Part shown: positions 5,518 to 10,398 of the stretch, piece by piece | Numbering within the stretch: position 1 is the stretch's first letter | How the letters are laid out: each line of letters opens with the position of its first letter | Assembly: GCA_035552275.1 (NCBI GenBank) | Contig: DASZLR010000121.1 | Span: 1-10,398, forward strand | Length of the DNA stretch: 10,398 nt | Source of the DNA: DASVLX01 sp035552275 | GTDB lineage: Bacteria; Actinomycetota; Actinomycetes; Mycobacteriales; Pseudonocardiaceae | Direction: 5' to 3' | Made by a program: the position numbers and the translations under genes | Notes under the pieces: generated by a model | Seen by the model: only the letters and a program-made list of their open reading frames with translations | Told to the model about the DNA's origin: nothing | The model's database searches: none

Positions 5518-7260
5518 TTAGAACCGAGCGGGCTCGGAATAGGTACCCCATTCGGTGCGTAGCGCGTCACAGATCTCGCCGAGGGTTGCCTCGGTGTGCG
5601 CGGCGGCCAGCATCGGCTCGATCAGGTTGCCCTCCCCGCGCGCCGTCTCGACCAGCGCGGCGAGCGCCTTGCCGACCGTGTCGTTGTCCCGAGCCGCCCG
5701 CCGATCGGCCAACGCCCTGTTCTGATCGCGCTCGACTTCGTGGCTGACCCGCAGGATCTCCAGCTCCGCCGAAACGCTCTCGGTCAGCGTGTTGACGCCG
5801 ACCATCTTCTTGTCACCCTTCTCCAACGCCTGCTGATACGCGAACGCGGCGTCGGCGATCTCGCCGATGAACCAGCCGTCCTCGATGCCGCGCAGCACCC
5901 CCGAGGTCATCTCGCCGATCGGGTGCTCGCCGTTCGGCGCCGCGAGCCGCGCCATGTCCTTGACCCGCTGGAAAATCCGCTCCGCCTCGGCCTCGATCCG
6001 ATCGGTCAGCGCCTCCACGAACCACGACCCGCCCAGCGGATCGGCCACATTCGCCACCCCGGTCTCCGCCATGATGACCTGTTGGGTACGCATCGCGGTC
6101 TGCGCGGCGCTGGCGCTGGGCAGCGCGAGCACCTCGTCCAATGCGTTGGTGTGCAACGAGTTCGTGCCGCCGAGCACGGCAGCCAGCGCCTCCACGGCGG
6201 TGCGCACGATGTTGTTCTCCGGCTGTTGCGCGGTCAGCGACACCCCGGCGGTCTGGGTGTGGAAGCGCAACCACTGCGCCTTCGCGCTCGTCGCCCCATA
6301 CCGATCGCGCATCCACCGCGCCCAGATCCGCCGGGCCGCGCGGAACTTCGCGATCTCCTCGAAGAAATCGACGTGCGCGTCGAAGAAGAAACTCAGTTGC
6401 GCGGCCACCTGGTCGATCGACAGCCCACGGGACAATCCCAGTTCCACATAGGCGAATCCGTCCGCCAGCGTGAACGCCAGCTCCTGCGCGGCCGTCGAGC
6501 CTGCCTCGCGGATGTGGTAGCCGGACACCGAAAGTGGTTTGTACGCCGGGATTTCCGCGGCGCAGTAGGCCATCAGATCACCGATCAGCCGCAGGTGCGG
6601 CTGCGGCGCGAACAACCATTCCTTCTGCGCGATGTACTCCTTGAAGATGTCGGTTTGCAGGGTGCCGTCGAGTTTGCCCAGATCCGCGCCCTGCCGCTGC
6701 GCCGCGACCAGGTACATGCAGAACACCGGGACCGCCGGGCCGGAAATCGTCATCGAGGTGGTGACCTGATCCAGCGGGATGTCCGCGAACAGCGCCTCCA
6801 TATCGGCCGCCGAGTCGATCGCCACGCCGCAGTGGCCGACTTCGCCGAGGCTGCGCGGATCGTCGGAGTCGCGCCCCATCAGCGTCGGCATGTCGAACGC
6901 GACGGACAGCCCGCCGCCCCCGCCGGCGAGGATCATCTTGTACCGCTCGTTGGTCTGCACGGCGTTGCCGAAGCCGGCGAACTGCCGGACGGTCCACGGC
7001 TTGCCCCGGTAACCGGTGCTGTGCAGACCGCGGGTGAACGGGAACTCGCCGGGCCAGCCGATCCGGTCGAAATCGGCCACCGAGTCGCCCGGCGCGGGCC
7101 CATAGACCGGCTCGGTGTCCGTACCCGACAACGTGCTGTAGTCGGCGTCCCGGACCCGCACCTTGGCCACCGCCTCGGCGTACCGCTGCCGCCAGCGGTC
7201 CCGCCCGGCCGCGATATCGGCCTGGATCTCGGCATCAATCTGACCGCCACCTGCGGACAT
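5518..7260 (-). CDS. Acyl-CoA mutase large subunit, isobutyryl-CoA mutase type (IcmA-like)
   Basis: This encodes 580 residues covering the substrate-binding TIM barrel of the methylmalonyl-CoA mutase superfamily, without the C-terminal cobalamin domain; a separate small subunit (IcmB type) must come from elsewhere. Such enzymes rearrange the carbon skeleton of acyl-CoAs using adenosylcobalamin in the cytosol. Conserved stretches: PWTVRQFAGFG (88-98), GLSVAFDMPTLMG (117-129), SGYHIREAG (246-254, His249 the conserved active-site His), RFHTQTAG (332-339). At the specificity positions, Phe94 and Gln212 match isobutyryl-CoA mutase (Phe, Gln) and not methylmalonyl-CoA mutase (Tyr89, Arg207 in P. 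shermanii); Ala121 argues against 2-hydroxyisobutyryl-CoA mutase (Ile, Asp). ATG 7260 is the start because GGGAGG lies six bases upstream; the longer TTG 7305 would overlap the operator. It is divergent from marR and is followed by the SalK-like gene. Confidence 0.92.
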   Translation of the reverse strand: MSAGGGQIDAEIQADIAAGRDRWRQRYAEAVAKVRVRDADYSTLSGTDTEPVYGPAPGDSVADFDRIGWPGEFPFTRGLHSTGYRGKPWTVRQFAGFGNAVQTNERYKMILAGGGGGLSVAFDMPTLMGRDSDDPRSLGEVGHCGVAIDSAADMEALFADIPLDQVTTSMTISGPAVPVFCMYLVAAQRQGADLGKLDGTLQTDIFKEYIAQKEWLFAPQPHLRLIGDLMAYCAAEIPAYKPLSVSGYHIREAGSTAAQELAFTLADGFAYVELGLSRGLSIDQVAAQLSFFFDAHVDFFEEIAKFRAARRIWARWMRDRYGATSAKAQWLRFHTQTAGVSLTAQQPENNIVRTAVEALAAVLGGTNSLHTNALDEVLALPSASAAQTAMRTQQVIMAETGVANVADPLGGSWFVEALTDRIEAEAERIFQRVKDMARLAAPNGEHPIGEMTSGVLRGIEDGWFIGEIADAAFAYQQALEKGDKKMVGVNTLTESVSAELEILRVSHEVERDQNRALADRRAARDNDTVGKALAALVETARGEGNLIEPMLAAAHTEATLGEICDALRTEWGTYSEPARF

Positions 7261-7266
7261 CTCACG

Positions 7267-7272
7267 CCTCCC
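7267..7272 (-). promoter_or_regulatory. Shine-Dalgarno fixing the mutase start
   Basis: GGGAGG on the minus strand, six bases before ATG 7260. This is the strongest ribosome site in the window and decides between ATG 7260 and the upstream in-frame TTG 7305. Confidence 0.8.
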
Positions 7273-7295
7273 GCTGCACGTCACGCTCAACCATC

Positions 7296-7325
7296 TGACT
7301 ACCAATAGTAGGACGTCCTACTTTT
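7296..7325. promoter_or_regulatory. Divergent promoter with palindromic operator (likely MarR site)
   Basis: AGTAGGACGTCCTACT (7307-7322) is a perfect 16-bp palindrome. After one unpaired position on each side, AA/TT pairs extend it to 7304-7325. On the minus strand TACTAT (7305-7310) is a -10-like hexamer for the mutase operon. On the plus strand TACTTT (7319-7324), with TGACTA (7296-7301) 17 bases upstream, is a candidate promoter for marR. A protein bound to the dyad would block both. Assignment to the adjacent MarR protein is inferred from position. Confidence 0.7.
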
Positions 7326-7396
7326 ACTTCGCCACTGTGGTCAATCCCACCAGCCGACTCCCGGCACACCCATATCCGCTGGTAGCTTCGACGCCC

Positions 7397-7918
7397 ATGA
7401 CCAGCCGACCGCTGCCGTTCGACCCCATCGACCGAGCGGCGCAGTTGTGGGAGGAGCGGATCGGCCCGTCGAGCGCGATGGCCGCGGTGACCAATGTGAT
7501 GCGGGCGCAACAGATCCTGCAGTCCGCCGCCGACGGCGCGTTGCGACCGCACGGCCTGACGTTCGCCCGCTACGAAGCCCTGGTGCTGCTCTACTTCGCC
7601 CGCCAGAGCAGCCTGCCGATGCGGGTGATGGGCCAGCGGCTGCAACTGCACCCGACCAGCGTCACCAACATCGTGGACCGGCTGGAGGCCGACGGGCTGG
7701 TCAAGCGCACGCCGCACCCGACCGACCGGCGAACCACCCTGGTCGAGATCACCGACAGCGGGCGCGACCGGCGGGCCTCGGCGACCGATGCGCTGATGGC
7801 CGTCCAGTTCGGCCTGCGCGGGCTCACCGACCGGCAGACCGCGCAACTGACGGAACTTCTGACGAAGGTGCGCCGCGCCGCCGGAGACTTTGTCGACGGG
7901 CCCACTGAAACGCTATGA
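7397..7918 (+). CDS. MarR-family transcriptional regulator
   Basis: This encodes 173 residues, a typical MarR length. An N-terminal helical part (about 17-50, with SAMAAVTNVMRAQQILQ) is followed by the winged helix: LTFARYEALVLL (54-65), helix MRVMGQRLQL, recognition helix HPTSVTNIVDRLEADGLV (85-102), and a wing with the characteristic DRR (110-112). C-terminal helices complete the dimer interface. MarR proteins bind palindromes as dimers and commonly release DNA on binding a small ligand, here perhaps an acyl-CoA or a free acid from branched-chain metabolism (inference). ATG 7397 fits the family N-terminus (MTSRPLPFDP); the longer GTG 7337 would add 20 poorly conserved residues and begin only six bases beyond the predicted transcription start. 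The neighbouring palindrome makes it the probable repressor of the mutase operon and of itself. Confidence 0.9.
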   Translation: MTSRPLPFDPIDRAAQLWEERIGPSSAMAAVTNVMRAQQILQSAADGALRPHGLTFARYEALVLLYFARQSSLPMRVMGQRLQLHPTSVTNIVDRLEADGLVKRTPHPTDRRTTLVEITDSGRDRRASATDALMAVQFGLRGLTDRQTAQLTELLTKVRRAAGDFVDGPTETL

Positions 7919-7928
7919 TCATCCGCTC

Positions 7929-7957
7929 TTGACATCCGCGAACGCCGGGTGTGAGAT
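7929..7957 (+). promoter_or_regulatory. Promoter of lacI-manA
   Basis: A perfect -35 TTGACA (7929-7934) starts 11 bases after the marR stop. With a 17-base spacer the -10 would be TGAGAT (7952-7957), which is weak. The predicted transcription start near 7964 leaves almost no leader before ATG 7967, consistent with the missing Shine-Dalgarno. Confidence 0.5.
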
Positions 7958-7966
7958 ACGCCGACT

Positions 7967-9004
7967 ATGACAACGTTGTCTAAGCTGCCCGAACGTCCCC
8001 GGCGCGCCACCATGAACGACGTGGCGCGGGTGGCGGGCGTCAGCCTGAAGACCGTGTCCAGGGTGGTGAACGGTGAGGCAGGGGTGCATCCCAGCACCGC
8101 GCACCGAGTGCTGGCCGCCATCGACCACCTCGGTTTCCGCCGCAATCTGGGAGCGCGCAACTTACGTCGCGGATCCACCACCGGCACCATCGGTCTGGTC
8201 GTGGAGGACATCTCCAATCCGTTCTATTCCGCGCTCAACCGCGCCGTCGAGCAGGTCGCCCGCGACTCCGGCCGGTACGTGCTCACCGCGTCCTCCGGCC
8301 AGGACCCGGACGCCGAACGCGAACTGGTGCTGGAGTTCTGCTCGCGCCGGGTGGACGGGCTGATCGTGGTGCCGGCCGGCGCCGCACACGGCTACCTGCT
8401 GCCCGAGGTCCGGGCCGGCACGCCGGTAGTGTTCGTGGACCGCCCGCCCGGCGACATCGCCGCCGACCTGGTGCTGGTCGACAACGCCGGCGGCATGCGC
8501 CAAGCCGTGCGGCACCTCGCCGACTACGGCCATCGCCGAATCGCCTTCCTTGGCGACGCGCCGACGATCTTCACCGCCGTCCAGCGGCTGCACGGTTTCC
8601 GGGACGGCTGTGTGGCGGCCGGCATCGGCTACGACGAGGAGCTCGTGGTGCTCGGCCCGGCCGACGCCGGGCGCGTCGACACCGCGCTGCGCCGGCTGCT
8701 GTCCGGTCCGAGCCCCGTCACCGCGGTGATCACCGGCAACAACCTGATCACCGTGCACGCGCTACGAGCACTCAACGCGCTGGCGGCCGGGAGCCGGCGG
8801 CCGGCGCTGATCGGGTTCGACGACATCGACCTGGCGGACCTGCTCACCCCGCCGGTCAGCGTGATCGCCCAGGACGCCGCCGCGCTCGGCCGCACCGCCG
8901 CCGAGCTGCTGCTGGCCCGATTGGGCGGCGACGACTCTCCCCCGCATCGGGTGACCCTGCCGGTGCGGCTGGTGGCCCGAGGCTCAGCGGAGGTGCGCCC
9001 ATAA
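7967..9004 (+). CDS. LacI-family transcriptional regulator
   Basis: This encodes 345 residues, standard for the family. The helix-turn-helix lies at 16-40 (MNDVARVAGVSLKTVSRVVN, then GEAGV), followed by the hinge helix (about 59-70, RNLGARNLRRGS) and a periplasmic-binding-protein-like sugar domain opening with GTIGLVVEDISNPFY (73-87) and including GHRRIAFLGD and IGFDDIDLADLLTPPVSV. The protein represses sugar genes until an effector binds; which sugar is not visible. The ATG at 7967 follows a consensus -35 closely and has no ribosome site, so translation may be near-leaderless; ATG 8012, at the start of the helix-turn-helix, is an alternative. A palindrome with central CG overlaps the first codons. 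The stop overlaps the manA start by one base (TAATG), so the two genes are coupled and manA is a likely target. Confidence 0.92.
   Translation: MTTLSKLPERPRRATMNDVARVAGVSLKTVSRVVNGEAGVHPSTAHRVLAAIDHLGFRRNLGARNLRRGSTTGTIGLVVEDISNPFYSALNRAVEQVARDSGRYVLTASSGQDPDAERELVLEFCSRRVDGLIVVPAGAAHGYLLPEVRAGTPVVFVDRPPGDIAADLVLVDNAGGMRQAVRHLADYGHRRIAFLGDAPTIFTAVQRLHGFRDGCVAAGIGYDEELVVLGPADAGRVDTALRRLLSGPSPVTAVITGNNLITVHALRALNALAAGSRRPALIGFDDIDLADLLTPPVSVIAQDAAALGRTAAELLLARLGGDDSPPHRVTLPVRLVARGSAEVRP
7969..7980. promoter_or_regulatory. Candidate LacI-family operator overlapping the lacI start codon
   Basis: GACAACGTTGTC is a perfect 12-bp palindrome centred on CG (7974-7975), the usual hallmark of LacI-family operators. 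It begins at the G of the lacI ATG, just past the predicted transcription start, so bound repressor could block its own operon. I found no second copy in the window. Confidence 0.6.
8989..8993 (+). promoter_or_regulatory. Ribosome site of manA inside lacI
   Basis: GGAGG, ten bases before ATG 9004 and within the last codons of lacI. With the TAATG overlap it supports coupled translation from a shared mRNA. Confidence 0.6.
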
Positions 9005-10086
9005 TGTCAGCGACGTCAGCGACCAGTCCGGTGTTGTTGCCGGCCAACCAACCCCGCCAGTTCTACCGGGGCGGCAGCGCGATCGCGGCGCTGCGCGCTG
9101 AGCCCCCGACTGACGATTTCACCCCCGAGGACTGGGTGGCCTCCACGACCACCCGGTTCGGCCAGGATGTCGACGGCCTGTCCAGGCTCCCGGACGGCCG
9201 GCTGCTGCGCGACGCGGTGATCGCCGAACCCGACTCCTGGCTGGGCGCCGAGCATGTCGCCACGTTCGGCCCGGACACCGCGCTGCTGGTCAAGCTGCTC
9301 GACGCCGGCCAGCGGCTGCCGGTGCACTGCCACCCGTCCGACGACTTCGCCCGCCGGCATTTCGGTTGCCGCTTCGGCAAAACCGAAGCCTGGGTGGTGA
9401 TCGGAGCCGAGCCGACCGATGACGCGCCGCCAACCGTCCACATTGGCTTCAACGAGCCGGTGCCGGCCGACGAGCTGAGCCGATGGGTCGCCGACCAGGA
9501 CCGGCCGGCGCTGCTGGCGGCCCTGAACCACACGTCGGTCGCGCCCGGCGACACGGTGTTCATCCCGGCCGGCCTGCCGCACGCCATCGGCGCCGGGGTG
9601 TTCGTGGTGGAGCTGCAACAGCCCACCGACCTCTCGGTAACCCTGGAATGGCAGGGCTTCCTGGCCGATGAGCGGGCCGGTCATCTCGGCGTCGGCTTCG
9701 ACACCGCGCTGTGCTGCGTCGACCGCGCCGACTGGGCCGCCGACGACCGGTGGCGCACGCTGGTCCGGCACACCGGCGACGACGCAGCGACGACCAGTCC
9801 GACTGATCCGACTGATCCGATTGTGGAGCTGTTCGGCGCGCAGGCCGATCCGTTCTTCACGGCGCAGCGGCTGCACGTCGACGGCGCGATCGAGTTGGAG
9901 CCGTCGTTCGCGGTGCTGATCGTGCTCGCCGGAGCCGGCCGGCTGCACACCGAGCGGGGCGATTCGACGCGACTGCGCGGCGGCGACACCCTGGTCGTGC
10001 CGCACGCGGCCGGGCCGTCCGTGCTGACCGGCGAGCTGACCGCGATCCGCTGCCGACCGCCGCGAACCGCCGCCCACCCTGGATAG
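9004..10086 (+). CDS. manA: Mannose-6-phosphate isomerase, class I
   Basis: This encodes 360 residues of a cupin-type zinc enzyme that interconverts mannose-6-phosphate and fructose-6-phosphate in the cytosol, linking mannose use or GDP-mannose synthesis to glycolysis. Visible metal ligands: His108 and His110 in LPVHCHP, Glu128 in GKTEAW, and His193 in IPAGLPHAIGAG. A second cupin-like half (about 265-350, AIELEPSFAVLIVLAGAGRL, then GGDTLVVPHAAGP) closes the protein. It is shorter than the approximately 390-residue enterobacterial enzyme, as is common for the compact bacterial type. ATG 9004 overlaps the lacI stop and has GGAGG upstream. Two 9-base tandem repeats lie in it, one at the N-terminus (SATSAT) and one in a linker (PTDPTDP). 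Some relatives act on other aldose phosphates, so the exact substrate is inferred. Confidence 0.85.
   Translation: MSATSATSPVLLPANQPRQFYRGGSAIAALRAEPPTDDFTPEDWVASTTTRFGQDVDGLSRLPDGRLLRDAVIAEPDSWLGAEHVATFGPDTALLVKLLDAGQRLPVHCHPSDDFARRHFGCRFGKTEAWVVIGAEPTDDAPPTVHIGFNEPVPADELSRWVADQDRPALLAALNHTSVAPGDTVFIPAGLPHAIGAGVFVVELQQPTDLSVTLEWQGFLADERAGHLGVGFDTALCCVDRADWAADDRWRTLVRHTGDDAATTSPTDPTDPIVELFGAQADPFFTAQRLHVDGAIELEPSFAVLIVLAGAGRLHTERGDSTRLRGGDTLVVPHAAGPSVLTGELTAIRCRPPRTAAHPG
9006..9023 (+). repeat. 9-base tandem repeat, two copies, at the manA N-terminus
   Basis: GTCAGCGAC occurs twice head to tail. It encodes the Ser-Ala-Thr repeat right after the initiator Met, before the conserved domain. Confidence 0.8.
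9799..9825 (+). repeat. 9-base tandem repeat, two copies plus a partial third, in the manA linker
   Basis: CCGACTGAT is repeated exactly at 9799-9807 and 9808-9816, then degenerately at 9817-9825 (CCGATTGTG). It encodes a PTDPTDP linker between the two cupin halves. The 9-base unit keeps frame if copy number varies. Confidence 0.8.
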
Positions 10087-10101
10087 CCTCGGTTATCCTG
10101 G
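10078..10101. promoter_or_regulatory. Inverted repeat at the manA/arsR junction
   Basis: CCTGGATA (10078-10085) and TATCCTGG (10094-10101) are inverted with one mismatch and an 8-base spacer. The site overlaps the manA stop and lies 20 bases before the next start. It could be an operator for the downstream regulator or a weak hairpin. TATCCT (10094-10099) also fits a -10 element; no -35 is evident. Confidence 0.35.
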
Positions 10102-10120
10102 TGGCCGGAGGTCGGCGACG

Positions 10121-10398
10121 ATGACGAGTCAGCAGGACGTGCGCGGCGAGCTGTCCGCCCGCGCCCGCACGCTGACCCACCGGCACCCCGACGAGGTCAC
10201 GTTGCAGGAGGCGCTGGACGCGGTGGCCGATCCGGTGCGGCGGCTCATCCTGCGCGAACTCGCCGCCACCCCGGACTGGACCCGCGCCTGCGGGACGTTC
10301 GACCTGCCGGTGAAGAAGGCCACCAGCAGCCACCATTTCGCCGTGCTGCGCGCCGCCGGCCTGCTGGAACAACGCGACGAGGGCGCCCGACGGCTCAA
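10121..10398 (+). CDS. ArsR-type winged-helix regulator, 3'-truncated by window edge
   Basis: Ninety-two codons are visible before the edge. After a polar N-terminus, EALDAVADPVRRLILRELA (30-48) is the classic ArsR-family opening helix pair. DWTRACGTFDLPVKKATSSH (52-71) leads into the recognition helix and HFAVLRAAGLLEQRDEGARR (72-91) into the wing. The SHHF..LR.AGL..Q...G pattern is typical of actinobacterial ArsR-like regulators not linked to metal resistance. Only one cysteine (Cys57) is seen, and there is no ELCVCDL metal motif, so metal sensing is unlikely. The ATG at 10121 has GGAGG (10107-10111) nine bases upstream. It lies 34 bases after manA on the same strand and may be co-transcribed with it or use its own promoter at the inverted repeat. 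Its target is not in view. Confidence 0.85.
   Translation, partial: MTSQQDVRGELSARARTLTHRHPDEVTLQEALDAVADPVRRLILRELAATPDWTRACGTFDLPVKKATSSHHFAVLRAAGLLEQRDEGARRL

Noticed and set aside
4588..5562. 324-codon plus-strand frame opposite the SalK-like gene
   Set aside because: Arg/Pro-rich antisense shadow; the SalK family motifs are on the minus strand.
7261..7305. N-terminal extension of the mutase from TTG 7305
   Set aside because: It would start inside the operator and -10 region; ATG 7260 has an excellent Shine-Dalgarno.
5596..7308. 570-codon open frame on the plus strand opposite the acyl-CoA mutase
   Set aside because: It is the Arg/Gly/His-rich antisense shadow of a well-recognised conserved gene; long antisense frames are expected at this base composition.
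7337..7396. N-terminal extension of MarR from GTG 7337
   Set aside because: It begins almost at the predicted transcription start without a ribosome site, and the family N-terminus matches ATG 7397.
7915..7922. ATGATCAT palindrome at the marR stop
   Set aside because: Only 8 bp and not extended on either side; probably chance.
9016..10077. 353-codon minus-strand frame opposite manA
   Set aside because: Arg/Gly-rich shadow; the plus strand carries all zinc ligands of the isomerase.
1..10398. Mobile element, defence island, CRISPR array or phage module
   Set aside because: No transposase, integrase, repeat array, attachment-like duplication or nuclease/helicase gene is seen; the only mobile-gene hint is the orphan antitoxin relic.

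Overview
The window is G+C-rich, with strong G/C bias at third codon positions, frequent GTG starts and very short intergenic gaps. Together with the families present (a SalK/SCO6745-type protein, an LpqM-like metallopeptidase, a stand-alone acyl-CoA mutase large subunit), this points to a high-GC actinomycete. Pseudonocardiales or Mycobacteriales is a guess. It reads as ordinary chromosome; I see no transposase, integrase, tRNA, rRNA or CRISPR array.

Left part (1-3100): the 3' end of one secreted zinc-metallopeptidase-like gene, a small antiparallel gene for a secreted chagasin/I42-like (protease-inhibitor fold) protein, and a complete 500-residue paralogue of the metallopeptidase. Each metallopeptidase contains a second, degenerate copy of its own domain. 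That copy keeps the cysteine spacing but has lost the zinc ligands.

Middle (3126-5508): a CnoX/YbbN-like thioredoxin-TPR protein on the minus strand; a Phd/YefM-type antitoxin gene on the plus strand with a stop codon at its third codon and no recognisable toxin; a small gap holding a possible 26-codon coiled-coil ORF; then a SalK/SCO6745-like protein at the end of a two-gene minus-strand operon.

Metabolic switch (5518-7918): the first gene of that operon is an acyl-CoA mutase large subunit. Its active-site residues (Phe94, Gln212) are those of isobutyryl-CoA mutase rather than methylmalonyl-CoA mutase, and it lacks the B12 domain. It is divergent from a MarR regulator. A 16-bp perfect palindrome sits between the two and overlaps candidate -10 elements in both directions, so the MarR protein probably controls both.

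Right part (7929-10398): a consensus TTGACA -35 follows marR and drives a nearly leaderless lacI-family gene. A 12-bp perfect palindrome with central CG begins at the G of its start codon and is a likely autoregulatory operator. lacI overlaps by one base a class I mannose-6-phosphate isomerase gene (manA). The window ends inside an ArsR-type winged-helix regulator.
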